A stretch of 64,000 nt of DNA from Chryseobacterium herbae (GCF_025154075.1 NZ_JAOAMU010000006.1:124001-188000); one strand, 5' to 3'. Counted from the stretch's first letter, positions 16,379 through 24,976 are shown. The notes: generated by a model not told the origin, from the letters alone. Made by a program: numbers and translations.

Positions 16379-17560
16379 TTATTTTTCAATAATGATTTTT
16401 TTGGTAACGCTGGAGCCTTCGGCATTTATTGTGCATAAATAAATCCCTTTCGCTAAACGTGAAATATTAAGCTGAGCCTGGTTTTCTTCCTTTAAAAAAG
16501 ACTGTCCGGACAGATCAGTGATTTCAACTGTAAAGTTTTTCGTGGTTGAATCCGGAAGCTCAATCGTCAGAACATCCTTAGCCGGATTAGGATATATTTT
16601 TACAGCTTCTAATGACTTCACTTGTTTTTCTTTAGCAACGGGCGCCGGTGCAACAGTAGATGCCGTCGCAAAGTGCTGCATAGCGCCTACAGCAGCTTTT
16701 CCAACTTTAAATACATACACCGGATCTACATTGGCAAATGTATCATTAACAGTGTGTTCATTATAACTTCTGGTATATTCATAAAACCCGGTGATCACAT
16801 ATCCTTTCTTCTCAAAAGGCATATAATCTGAGGAATAGGCATTGGAAATACTGGTCTGAAGAGGAGAGTACAAGGTAGTGCATGTAGCCAGCTGCTGTGT
16901 GATTGTTTCGGAAGCCGCATTGTTTCCTGACTGTCCACCCGTATCCTTTTCACAAATGATCGTATTATTCACGTTGCCAATCTTACCGCCTACCTGATCA
17001 AGATTGAATACCAATTTGATATCAAGTTTTTTCACGCCATTTTGGAACGCAACCTTATTGGCATAATGGGAGCTTCCATATAAGCCATCTTCCTCTCCGG
17101 AGAAATGAATAAACTTGATAGAGTATTCTGTAGGAACATCTTTTAAAATTCTGGCCACTTCTAAAATTACCGAAGTTCCACTGCCATTATCGCTGGTACC
17201 AGGACCTGTGATGGTATCAAAATGTCCGCAGATAATTACATATTTGTCAGGATAAAGCGTTCCTGTTTTGGTAATCACTAAATTCTTAGAACTTATACCC
17301 CCGAAAGTAAAGGGGTTTTCTACAATCTGGCTGGCAGAATATCCGTATGAAGTGTACTTGTTTTTGATCCACGCCAGAGTATTGGCATTATTAACAGAAC
17401 CGGTGGCCTTGATCCCAAAATTAGAGAACTCTTGAAGATTGTTGGTAATGTTGGTTTGCGAGACCAGATCGGCTCTGTCTTTATAGGTCTGGATGAGGGT
17501 TTGGGCACTGAGGCTTCCCACCGCTAATGCAGTGCATAAAAAGGGTGTTATTTTTTTCAT
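16379..17560 (-). CDS. Secreted M28 metallo-aminopeptidase with T9SS sorting domain (copy 2)
   Basis: This 393-residue paralogue has the same plan: signal peptide, M28 domain with CGHFDT, SDNGSG, SGEEDG, NLDQVGG and NEHTVNDTF ligand motifs, then a T9SS domain from KIYPNPAKDVLTIEL to KKIIIEK. It is clearly closer to copy 3 in the NEHTVNDTFANVDPVYVF stretch than to copy 1. It follows copy 3 by only 28 bases, so the two are probably co-transcribed. Confidence 0.9.
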   Translation of the reverse strand: MKKITPFLCTALAVGSLSAQTLIQTYKDRADLVSQTNITNNLQEFSNFGIKATGSVNNANTLAWIKNKYTSYGYSASQIVENPFTFGGISSKNLVITKTGTLYPDKYVIICGHFDTITGPGTSDNGSGTSVILEVARILKDVPTEYSIKFIHFSGEEDGLYGSSHYANKVAFQNGVKKLDIKLVFNLDQVGGKIGNVNNTIICEKDTGGQSGNNAASETITQQLATCTTLYSPLQTSISNAYSSDYMPFEKKGYVITGFYEYTRSYNEHTVNDTFANVDPVYVFKVGKAAVGAMQHFATASTVAPAPVAKEKQVKSLEAVKIYPNPAKDVLTIELPDSTTKNFTVEITDLSGQSFLKEENQAQLNISRLAKGIYLCTINAEGSSVTKKIIIEK

Positions 17561-17588
17561 ATTAATTTATATTTTGGATGGATGTGTT

Positions 17589-18764
17589 TTACTTTTCAAT
17601 AATGATTTTTCGGGTGACGCTCTTCTGATCAGATTTTACAGTCACCATATACGTTCCGTTGGTGAGACCGGAAGTATTCATTTTCTTTTCGTTGTCTGCA
17701 TTTAAAATCAATCGGCCATTCATATCACTGATCTCTACTTTGAATTCTTTGTGATCTTTCGGAAGTTCAATATGAAGCACATCATGCGCCGGATTAGGAT
17801 AGATTTTGATGGTTTCCAATGAATTTGCAGCCTGTACATCATCTGTTGCTAACGTCGTAACGGATGCTACGGCAAAATGCTGCAATGCCCCTAAGGCTGC
17901 TTTTCCTACATTGAAAACATATACGGGATCTACATTGGCGAAAGTGTCATTTACCGTATGTTCATTATGACTTCTTGTCGTTTCATAAAAACCGGTAATG
18001 ATATCCCCTTTGTTTTCAAATGGCATGTAGTCTGAATTATACGCATTGGACATCGTAGGCTGAAGCGGGGAGTATAAGCTGGTACAGGCCGCTAACTGCT
18101 GGGTCATGGTTAATGAAGTGGCATTATTTCCTGACTGACCGCTCTGATCGCTTTCACAGTTGATATTCGTGTTGGCATTGCCTATTTTTCCACCTACCTG
18201 ATCGATATTGAAAACAACTTTCAGGTTGAGCTGACGTGCATTATTTTGGAAAACAACATTATTGACGTAATGGGAGCTTCCCAGATAACCCTGTTCTTCT
18301 CCGGAAAAGTGAATGAATTTTATGGAATATTCTGTAGGGACATCTTTCAAAATTCTAGCTACTTCCAGCAAAATAGAAGTTCCACTGCCATTGTCACTTA
18401 CTCCGGGACCTACTACAGTATCGTAATGACCACAAATGATCACATACGTGTTAGGGTAGACGGTTCCTGTTTTGGTTATAATTAAATTTTTGGATGTATT
18501 GCCGTTATAGGTAAAGCTGTCTTCGGTGATCTGACTTGCGCTATATCCAAAGGTCTGATATTGTGCTTTAAGCCAGTTCAGTGCATCGGTATTCTCAGCA
18601 GAGCCTGTAGTTTTTATGCCGAGGTTGGCAAAACTCTGCAGATTGGCTGTAATAGTGGTTTGAGATATTTTATCAACTCTGGTTTGGTAAGCCTGTATAA
18701 AATTCTGGCCCTGAAGACTATAAGCTGATAAAGAAAGGAGTAAAATAGTCGTTATTTTTTTCAC
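17589..18764 (-). CDS. Secreted M28 metallo-aminopeptidase with T9SS sorting domain (copy 3)
   Basis: The 391-residue product is the promoter-proximal member of the tandem array. Signal peptide 1-19 (SAYSLQGQN at the end), M28 domain with CGHYDT, SDNGSG, SGEEQG, NIDQVGG and NEHTVNDTF, and a T9SS domain from KIYPNPAHDVLHIEL to RKIIIEK. A TACATTTG element at 18799-18806 (minus strand) fits as its promoter. Family members remove N-terminal residues from peptides; specificity cannot be read here. Confidence 0.9.
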   Translation of the reverse strand: MKKITTILLLSLSAYSLQGQNFIQAYQTRVDKISQTTITANLQSFANLGIKTTGSAENTDALNWLKAQYQTFGYSASQITEDSFTYNGNTSKNLIITKTGTVYPNTYVIICGHYDTVVGPGVSDNGSGTSILLEVARILKDVPTEYSIKFIHFSGEEQGYLGSSHYVNNVVFQNNARQLNLKVVFNIDQVGGKIGNANTNINCESDQSGQSGNNATSLTMTQQLAACTSLYSPLQPTMSNAYNSDYMPFENKGDIITGFYETTRSHNEHTVNDTFANVDPVYVFNVGKAALGALQHFAVASVTTLATDDVQAANSLETIKIYPNPAHDVLHIELPKDHKEFKVEISDMNGRLILNADNEKKMNTSGLTNGTYMVTVKSDQKSVTRKIIIEK

Positions 18765-18798
18765 TTTTCGCTGAAGTTTTAAAGATTTAATAATTCAG

Positions 18799-18806
18799 CA
18801 AATGTA
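18799..18806 (-). promoter_or_regulatory. -7 promoter element of the M28 array
   Basis: CAAATGTA on the plus strand reads TACATTTG on the minus strand, 35 bases before the start of M28 copy 3. Confidence 0.5.
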
Positions 18807-18947
18807 GATAATAAAAACCAATTTTATTTTATGCGAAAAGGAAAAATTCACTTATTGGACTTTATTTTTTTTTATAGGTTTAAAATGATGAAATTTAATC
18901 TATTATATGTGTTTTTTAATGAAAAATAATAATTGTAATGAATGGGC

Positions 18948-18977
18948 AAAAAAAAATCCCGAGCAAAGCCCGGGATT
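18948..18977 (-). terminator. Intrinsic terminator after rplT
   Basis: AATCCCGAGC pairs with GCCCGGGATT (one mismatch, 3-base loop); on the minus strand a run of nine T follows. Confidence 0.85.
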
Positions 18978-19001
18978 ATATTGATAACAAAAAATTCTAC
19001 A

Positions 19002-19346
19002 TTATTTTACTTGATCTACAACTGCTTTGAAAGCTTCAGGGTGATTCATTGCTAAATCAGCTAAAACTTTTCTGTTAAGCTCAACGTTGTTCTTTTTAAG
19101 AGCTCCCATAAATTGAGAGTAAGACATTCCATGCTCTCTGGCACCCGCGTTGATACGAGTAATCCAAAGTGATCTGAAGTTTCTTTTTTTCTCTTTTCTT
19201 CCACGGTAAGCATATTGCATTGCTTTTTCTACCGCGTTTTTAGCTACAGTCCAAACGTTCTTTCTTCTACCGAAAAAACCTTTAGCTTGCTTAATAATTT
19301 TCTTTCTGCGAGCTCTTGAAGCTACTGCATTTACTGATCTTGGCAT
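19002..19346 (-). CDS. rplT: 50S ribosomal protein L20
   Basis: The 114-residue basic protein (MPRSVNAVASRARRKKIIKQ) has the long arginine/lysine-rich N-terminal helix and the globular C-terminal domain (SYSQFMGALKKNNVELNRKVLADLA) of L20, an early assembler on domain I of 23S rRNA. Last gene of the rpmI-rplT pair, 120 bases after rpmI, followed by a strong terminator. In other bacteria L20 can repress its own operon; no leader structure was identified here. Confidence 0.97.
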   Translation of the reverse strand: MPRSVNAVASRARRKKIIKQAKGFFGRRKNVWTVAKNAVEKAMQYAYRGRKEKKRNFRSLWITRINAGAREHGMSYSQFMGALKKNNVELNRKVLADLAMNHPEAFKAVVDQVK

Positions 19347-19466
19347 AATTTAAATTGTTTTTTTGAAATGTGCGGTAATTGTTTCATTACTCTTAGTGGC
19401 TCCATTTCAGGGTTAAATTGTTGAATTTGTTTGAATTCTTATAAACCGAATATAGATTTATAAAAA

Positions 19467-19664
19467 CTACTTAATTGCTAATTGACGTAGAACGCTTTTT
19501 GTGTCCACAGCCGAAACATAAGAAGTCTGCGTAAGATTTCTCTTCTGCTTAGTTTCTTTCTTAGTTAAGATGTGACTTTTGAAAGCATTTTTTCTTTTAA
19601 TCTTCCCAGTTCCGGTAAGTTTAAAACGCTTTTTAGCACCTGATTTCGTTTTTAATTTTGGCAT
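19467..19664 (-). CDS. rpmI: 50S ribosomal protein L35
   Basis: The 65-residue, very basic protein starts MPKLKTKSGAKKRFKLTGTG and has the KRNLTQTSYVS segment of L35. It normally sits directly after infC. Here an alpha/beta-hydrolase gene and terminators lie between, and rpmI has its own promoter element (19740-19747). Confidence 0.97.
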   Translation of the reverse strand: MPKLKTKSGAKKRFKLTGTGKIKRKNAFKSHILTKKETKQKRNLTQTSYVSAVDTKSVLRQLAIK

Positions 19665-19739
19665 TGTTCTGCTTTTTTATTGTTTTGTTATCAATATCTT
19701 GTCCTTGATTCCTTTGTATTACTCAGGAATTACAGTTGG

Positions 19740-19747
19740 CAAAGATA
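19740..19747 (-). promoter_or_regulatory. -7 promoter element of rpmI-rplT
   Basis: CAAAGATA on the plus strand reads TATCTTTG on the minus strand, 76 bases before rpmI. It supports independent transcription of rpmI-rplT from infC. Confidence 0.55.
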
Positions 19748-19850
19748 CAAAAAAAACATCAATCTTTTCCTGACACAATAGATTTTATCATAATTTCTCC
19801 AATAATAAGGACTCTGATATATTCACTCTTAATCGGAGTGTCAGATTCCT

Positions 19851-19890
19851 AAAAGCAAAACTGCAGATATAATTACCTGCAGTTCTCTCT
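19851..19890 (-). terminator. Intrinsic terminator after the alpha/beta-hydrolase gene
   Basis: AACTGCAG (19859-19866) pairs with CTGCAGTT (19877-19884) across a 10-base loop; a T-rich tail follows on the minus strand. Confidence 0.7.
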
Positions 19891-19913
19891 ATATACTGTT
19901 CAAGTATAAAATT

Positions 19914-20735
19914 CTATGATTTAAAAAAGGCCAATAAGTCTTTATTAATAGTTTCTGCTTCCGTGGTAGGCATTCCATGCGGAAACCCGGGATAAGAAAT
20001 TAATTTTCCGTTTTTAAGAAGGGTAGCGGCTATTTTACCGGTAGTTTCAAAAGGAACAATCTGGTCATCTTCACCATGAAGAACCAAAACAGGAACGTCA
20101 GTGTTCTTAAGATCTTCTGTGAAGTCTGTTTCAGAGAAAGCTTTGATACAGTCATAATGAGCTTTGATAGATCCCATCATTCCTTGTCTCCACCAGTTTC
20201 TCTGGATGCCTTCGGAAATTGTAGCACCTTCTCTGTTGTATCCGTAAAAAGGGAAGGTAAGATCGATATAGAATTGTTGTCTGTGATGAGCGGTATTATT
20301 ACGGATATCATCGAAAACAGAAATCGAGACACCATTCGGATTGTTTTCGTTTTTAACCATAATTGGAGTCACGGCACTTATTAAAACTGCTTTTGCCACT
20401 CTTCCTTTACCGTGTTGTGCTACATAACGGATCACTTCACCGCCTCCTGTAGAATGTCCTACGTGGATGACGTTGGTAAGATTTAATGCAGTTACAATTT
20501 CGTCAACATCTGATGCATAAGTATCCATATTGTGTCCTTCCGGAGTCTGTTCGGATCTTCCGTGTCCCCTTCTGTCATGAGCAATTACTCTGTAACCCTG
20601 CTCTAAAAAGAATAGCATCTGCGCATCCCAGTCATCACTGGATAATGGCCATCCGTGGTGAAAAAATACAGGTTGTCCTTTCCCCCAATCTTTGTAATAA
20701 ATCTCCGTTCCGTCTTTTAATGTAAGTGTGCTCAT
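19914..20735 (-). CDS. Alpha/beta hydrolase, non-haem chloroperoxidase/arylesterase type
   Basis: The 273-residue product matches cofactor-free haloperoxidase-like esterases: oxyanion region FFHHGWPLSSDDWD, nucleophile elbow GHSTGGGE (Ser near residue 96), acid in LVLHGEDDQIVPF and His in FPHGMPTTEAE near the end. These proteins hydrolyse esters and can form peracids; the physiological substrate is unknown. Cytosolic, no signal peptide. It lies between infC and rpmI, which are adjacent in most bacteria, with its own TACATTTG element (20797-20804) and terminators on both sides. It looks like a self-contained insertion. Confidence 0.88.
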   Translation of the reverse strand: MSTLTLKDGTEIYYKDWGKGQPVFFHHGWPLSSDDWDAQMLFFLEQGYRVIAHDRRGHGRSEQTPEGHNMDTYASDVDEIVTALNLTNVIHVGHSTGGGEVIRYVAQHGKGRVAKAVLISAVTPIMVKNENNPNGVSISVFDDIRNNTAHHRQQFYIDLTFPFYGYNREGATISEGIQRNWWRQGMMGSIKAHYDCIKAFSETDFTEDLKNTDVPVLVLHGEDDQIVPFETTGKIAATLLKNGKLISYPGFPHGMPTTEAETINKDLLAFFKS

Positions 20736-20796
20736 TATTTTTCCTATTTTAAATTATTAATAATATAATAAATATTGTTGTTTGTTAATTACAATA

Positions 20797-20804
20797 CAAA
20801 TGTA
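20797..20804 (-). promoter_or_regulatory. -7 promoter element of the alpha/beta-hydrolase gene
   Basis: CAAATGTA on the plus strand reads TACATTTG on the minus strand, 61 bases before the start at 20735. Confidence 0.5.
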
Positions 20805-20870
20805 TACTTATATCTTTCATTGGATATTGATATAGGATAATATTTAATACTAACTTAATAAATTTTAAAA

Positions 20871-20900
20871 AATAAAAAACCTCAAATTACTTTGAGGTTT
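20871..20900 (-). terminator. Intrinsic terminator after infC
   Basis: AAACCTCAAA (20877-20886) pairs perfectly with TTTGAGGTTT (20891-20900), 4-base loop, then a T run on the minus strand. It ends the thrS-infC unit before the inserted hydrolase gene. Confidence 0.85.
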
Positions 20901-20934
20901 TATATATAGGAAACAGACATTCCGTCTGTTAAAA

Positions 20935-21495
20935 CTATTTAGCTGGTTTTTTAGGACTCATCATCATGATCATTCTTTTTCCTTCAAGCTTAGGCAGCTG
21001 ATCTACTTTTCCAACGTGCTCCAATTCCTGAGCAAGTTTTAGAAGCAAAATTTCTCCCTGGTCTTTAAAGATAATTGAACGTCCCTTAAAAAATACGTAG
21101 GTTTTCAATTTTGACCCTTCTTCAAGGAATTTCTCAGCATGTTTCTTCTTAAATTCATAATCATGATCATCTGTCTGAGGTCCGAAACGGATCTCCTTGA
21201 CAACCACTTTTATTTGCTTAGCTTTTAGTTCCTTCTGCTTTTTCTTTTGCTCGTATAAAAACTTTTTATAGTCTAATATCCTTGCAATGAAAGGTTCAGC
21301 CTTATCCGAAATTACCACTAAATCCAATTCTTGTTCCGTAGCAAGTTGTCTTGCTTTGTCGATTGGAAAAATTCCCGGCTCTACGTTATCGCCCACTAAA
21401 CGAAGCTCTCTCACACGAATTTTATCGTTGATCAAGTGTAAGTCCTCCTGTACAGGACGTCTCTGTGGGCCCCTGTTGTTAAATCTTTGTGCTAT
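20935..21495 (-). CDS. infC: Translation initiation factor IF-3, probable AUA start
   Basis: IF-3 keeps 30S subunits free and proofreads start codons. The body INDKIRVRELRLVGDN to MMMSPKKPAK is a full two-domain IF-3 with the lysine-rich linker. From the TTG at 21433-21435 it would be 166 residues and begin right at the conserved IND core. The frame stays open 20 codons further (AQRFNNRGPQRRPVQEDLHL), and upstream of that the only start-like codon before the in-frame TAA at 21508-21510 is ATA at 21493-21495, giving 186 residues. E. coli infC starts at AUU, which IF-3 itself discriminates against, so AUA here suggests the same autoregulation. Confidence 0.85.
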   Translation of the reverse strand: MAQRFNNRGPQRRPVQEDLHLINDKIRVRELRLVGDNVEPGIFPIDKARQLATEQELDLVVISDKAEPFIARILDYKKFLYEQKKKQKELKAKQIKVVVKEIRFGPQTDDHDYEFKKKHAEKFLEEGSKLKTYVFFKGRSIIFKDQGEILLLKLAQELEHVGKVDQLPKLEGKRMIMMMSPKKPAK

Positions 21496-21628
21496 TGTAT
21501 TATAATTTTATTGGTTAATTACTTATCTATCTTTCTAAATTTAAGGATTAAAAATTTAAATCATTTAAAGATTAATCTAAACTCAATAATCTTTCAATTT
21601 TTTTAATTCTTAAATCTTTTAATATTTT

Positions 21629-23548
21629 TTATATCGCTGCTTCTTTCTTAAAGTAAGAAACAAAGTCCTCCATATTCATCACTCCAAGGTCACCTTCACC
21701 ACGTCTTCTTACAGAAATTGTACCTTCAGCCTCTTCATTTTCACCTACAACCAGCATGAATGGGATTTTATTCAATTCCGCATCACGGATCTTTTTCCCT
21801 GTTTTCTCATTTCTGTCATCAATCAGACCGCTAATATCGTGATTTTCCAAAAATTGTGAAACTTTTTTTGCATAATCTACGTATTTTTCACTGATCGGGA
21901 GAATAATAAACTGATCCGGGCTCAGCCATAACGGGAAATCACCTGCAGTATTCTCCAGCAAGATCGCGATAAAACGCTCCATAGATCCGAATGGCGCTCT
22001 GTGGATCATCACCGGTCTGTGCTTCTCATTATCGCTTCCGATATAGTGAAGATCAAATCTTTCCGGTAAGTTATAATCTACCTGGATCGTTCCTAACTGC
22101 CATTTTCTTCCCAACGCATCTTTCACCATGAAATCCAGTTTCGGACCATAGAATGCAGCTTCACCGTATTCCACAATAGTCTTCAATCCTTTTTTCTCTG
22201 CCGCATTAATAATAGCGTTTTCGGCTTTTTCCCAATTTTCATCGGAACCGATATATTTTTCTTTGTTATCAGGATCTCTCAAGGAAACCTGAGTCACAAA
22301 ATCTTCAAAACCTAATGATTTGAACACGTAAAGCGTTAAATCGATTACTTTTTCAAATTCCTCTGAAAGCTGATCCGGAGTACAGAAAAGGTGAGCATCA
22401 TCCTGAGTAAACCCACGCACTCTTGTCAGTCCGTGAAGCTCTCCACTTTGCTCATATCTGTAAACCGTACCGAATTCTGCATATCTCTTTGGAAGATCTC
22501 TGTAGCTCCATTGTGAAGTTTTGTAGATCTCACAGTGGTGAGGGCAGTTCATAGGTTTCAGCATGAATTCTTCTCCTTCATTTGGAGTTTTAATCGGCTG
22601 GAAGCTGTCTGCTCCATATTTATCCCAGTGTCCGGAAGTTACATACAATTCTTTTGATCCGATATGCGGAGACATTACGAATTCATAACCTCCTTTTTTC
22701 TGAGCGTCAGAAAGGAAATTCTCTAATTTTCTTCTTAAAGCAGTCCCTTTTGGTAACCATAACGGAAGACCTGCACCTACCTTTTCAGAGAAAGCAAAAA
22801 TTCCAAGTTCTTTACCCAGTTTTCTGTGGTCTCTTCTTTTGGCTTCTTCCAGCCTTTCAAGATATTCAGTAAGTTCTTTCTGTTTAGGGAAAGAAATACC
22901 GTAAACTCTTGTCAGCTGAGGATTTTTTTCATTTCCTCTCCAGTAAGCTCCGGCTGCATTTAAAATTTTAACCGCTTTCACGATTCCTGTATTAGGAATG
23001 TGACCTCCACGACATAAATCGGTGAAGTTATCGTGGGTTACAAAAGTGATCTCTCCATCATTAAGATTAGAGATAAGCTCTACTTTGTAAGGATTATCTG
23101 CGTACGTTTTTAATGCTTCTTCTTTAGAAACAGGATATAGAGCGAATGTTGAACCTTTCTTGGCATTTTCCAGAACTTTCTTTTCAATCTTCTCGAAATC
23201 CTTTTCGGATAAATTCTCGTCTCCGAAATCTACATCATAATAGAATCCACTATCAATAGCAGGTCCTATCGTCAGCTTAGCATCAGGATAAAATTCAAGG
23301 ATAGCCTGCGCCAGCAAGTGGGCAGAAGAGTGCCAGAAGGCTTTCTTTCCAAGATCATCATTCCATGTTAACAATTGTACCGTTGAATCCGTGGTTATAG
23401 GTGTGGTCGTTTCTACTTGTTTGCCGTTTACAACTGCGGAAATGGTATTTCTAGCCAATCCCTCACTGATAGATTTTGCCACATCTAAAGGAGTAACTTC
23501 TCCTTCGAATTCTTTGACACTATTGTCTGGAAGTGTAATTTTTATCAT
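21629..23548 (-). CDS. thrS: Threonine-tRNA ligase
   Basis: The 639-residue class II synthetase has all domains: TGS (1-62), the editing domain with HSSAHLLAQAI and the C-RGGHIPNTG segment (zinc-like editing site), catalytic core with motif 2 (YRYEQSGELHGLTRVRGF), catalytic zinc ligands including MKPMNCPHHCEIY, motif 3 (HRAPFGSMERFIAILLE) and a C-terminal anticodon domain. It charges tRNA-Thr and clears Ser-tRNA-Thr. First gene of a thrS-infC unit; TATTTTTG element at 23572-23579 fits as promoter. Confidence 0.97.
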   Translation of the reverse strand: MIKITLPDNSVKEFEGEVTPLDVAKSISEGLARNTISAVVNGKQVETTTPITTDSTVQLLTWNDDLGKKAFWHSSAHLLAQAILEFYPDAKLTIGPAIDSGFYYDVDFGDENLSEKDFEKIEKKVLENAKKGSTFALYPVSKEEALKTYADNPYKVELISNLNDGEITFVTHDNFTDLCRGGHIPNTGIVKAVKILNAAGAYWRGNEKNPQLTRVYGISFPKQKELTEYLERLEEAKRRDHRKLGKELGIFAFSEKVGAGLPLWLPKGTALRRKLENFLSDAQKKGGYEFVMSPHIGSKELYVTSGHWDKYGADSFQPIKTPNEGEEFMLKPMNCPHHCEIYKTSQWSYRDLPKRYAEFGTVYRYEQSGELHGLTRVRGFTQDDAHLFCTPDQLSEEFEKVIDLTLYVFKSLGFEDFVTQVSLRDPDNKEKYIGSDENWEKAENAIINAAEKKGLKTIVEYGEAAFYGPKLDFMVKDALGRKWQLGTIQVDYNLPERFDLHYIGSDNEKHRPVMIHRAPFGSMERFIAILLENTAGDFPLWLSPDQFIILPISEKYVDYAKKVSQFLENHDISGLIDDRNEKTGKKIRDAELNKIPFMLVVGENEEAEGTISVRRRGEGDLGVMNMEDFVSYFKKEAAI

Positions 23549-23571
23549 TGTTTACTAAGAAATTTTAAGAT

Positions 23572-23579
23572 GCAAAAAT
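23572..23579 (-). promoter_or_regulatory. -7 promoter element of thrS
   Basis: CAAAAATA on the plus strand reads TATTTTTG on the minus strand, 24 bases before the thrS start. Confidence 0.5.
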
Positions 23580-23781
23580 ACGCATTTTTTAAATAATATG
23601 CTATTTTTAAAGTATATTTGAAATAAGAATTACTGATGAATCTCCAAATTTCGATTCATGATTTTAAATGTATTCCTCCCTAATCCAATTTTTTCATACA
23701 AAGGCACTCTGTAATTTTCGTTATTCATAAGTAATAATGATTTGAAAATGAAGGTAGTACGCTTTAAAATTCTATAGTGAT

Positions 23782-24783
23782 TTGAGAAAAAGAAATGATA
23801 AAATGAACGATGATATGAAAAACTTTAATATTGATCTGCACTGCGATCTGTTATGCCATTTATTAAGCCCGGGCGCTACAATTGATGATAAAGAGCTGGG
23901 ATGTTCGCTTCCTTATTTAAAAGAAGGCCATGTAAAACTCCAGGTGATGGCTATTTATTCAGCGACCGGAGCGAATAGTACCGCTGATGGAGCGAGGCAA
24001 AGTGAACTGTTTTCTGATCTGTTGAAAAATGAAAATTTCTTCCTGTTTGAAGGGGAAAACTATAAAAACCCTGAGAATGAAAATAGGGTGGGAGTGATTG
24101 CTTCTATTGAAAATGCATCAGGGTTTTGTGGAGAAGATGATTCTTTAGATTCCGGGTTTAAAAATCTGGATGCGATGATTGAAAAAACACAGAAAATTAT
24201 TTATCTGGGAATTACCCACCACACCGAAAACCGTTTTGGAGGCGGAAACAATACTGATGTAGGATTGAAAGAGGACGGAAAAGTACTGATCGACTATATT
24301 TCAGACAAAAGAATTCCTATTGATCTTGCCCATACAAGCGATCAGCTGGCTTACGGCATTCTTAATTATATAGACCAGAAGAATTATAATATTCCTATTC
24401 TGGCAAGTCATTCCAATTACCGTGTGGTTCATGATAAGAACAGAAACCTTCCTGATGAACTGGCGAAAGAAGTGATTAAAAGAAAAGGTTTGATAGGTTT
24501 GAACTTCATCCGAAACTGTGTAGATGAAACGAATCCTGAGGTGTTGTATGAACATGTTCAGTACGGACTGGATTTGGGAGCAGAAGATGCCATTTCTTAT
24601 GGTGCCGATTTCTTCTTTTGCAAAGACCATCCTGATAAATCACGTTTTCCGTTTTTCTTTGAAGGATATGATGATGCTTCAGCTTTGAATTCAATTAATG
24701 CGAGACTGGAAAAGGATTTCTCCACGGAACTCATGGAAAAAATCAGCTATAAAAATGCTTTGAATTTTATTGAAAGAATATAG
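23782..24783 (+). CDS. Membrane dipeptidase family (M19) enzyme
   Basis: The product (333 residues from 23782; ATG 23803 or 23815 are also possible) belongs to the renal-dipeptidase family of TIM-barrel two-zinc dipeptidases. Visible motifs: zinc ligands HxD in NIDLHCDLL, bridging Glu in IASIENASG, GITHHTENRFG, the IPIDLAHTSD segment and ASHSNYR. It lacks a signal peptide, so it is probably cytosolic, acting on dipeptides, possibly D-containing ones. It stands alone, and its downstream gap carries three copies of a palindromic repeat. Confidence 0.88.
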   Translation: MRKRNDKMNDDMKNFNIDLHCDLLCHLLSPGATIDDKELGCSLPYLKEGHVKLQVMAIYSATGANSTADGARQSELFSDLLKNENFFLFEGENYKNPENENRVGVIASIENASGFCGEDDSLDSGFKNLDAMIEKTQKIIYLGITHHTENRFGGGNNTDVGLKEDGKVLIDYISDKRIPIDLAHTSDQLAYGILNYIDQKNYNIPILASHSNYRVVHDKNRNLPDELAKEVIKRKGLIGLNFIRNCVDETNPEVLYEHVQYGLDLGAEDAISYGADFFFCKDHPDKSRFPFFFEGYDDASALNSINARLEKDFSTELMEKISYKNALNFIERI

Positions 24784-24796
24784 GATATAAGGAAAT

Positions 24797-24821
24797 GGTG
24801 GCTTCGAGTCCCTCAGCTACC
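24797..24821 (-). repeat. Palindromic intergenic repeat, copy 1
   Basis: On the minus strand it reads GGTAGCTGAG, two or three variable bases, then CTCGAAGCCACC. The arms GGTGGCT/AGCCACC form a hairpin. One of four copies in the window. Confidence 0.75.
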
Positions 24822-24874
24822 AATAGACTTTACTATGAACTAATTCTACTTTGGATAAAATAAAAAAAAACGGT

Positions 24875-24900
24875 TGGTGACTGAGGTTCTCGAAGCCACC
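24875..24900 (+). repeat. Palindromic intergenic repeat, copy 2
   Basis: TGGTGACTGAGG, then TT, then CTCGAAGCCACC. Same family as 24797, 24951 and 49449. Confidence 0.75.
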
Positions 24901-24950
24901 ATTATGCTGCATTTCAAATGAATATTCCAACTAATAACTGGGATTCCAAT

Positions 24951-24976
24951 TGGTGGCTGAGGCCCTCGAAGCCATC
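24951..24976 (+). repeat. Palindromic intergenic repeat, copy 3
   Basis: TGGTGGCTGAGG, then CC, then CTCGAAGCCATC. The core CTGAG...TCGAAG recalls a repeat widespread in bacterial intergenic DNA. Confidence 0.75.

Noticed and set aside
23630..23728. 32-codon frame upstream of thrS on the minus strand (starts MNNENYRVPLYEKIG)
   Set aside because: No recognisable family, no run of Thr codons, no terminator after it, and the thrS promoter element lies downstream, so it is not a thrS leader. A small real gene cannot be excluded.
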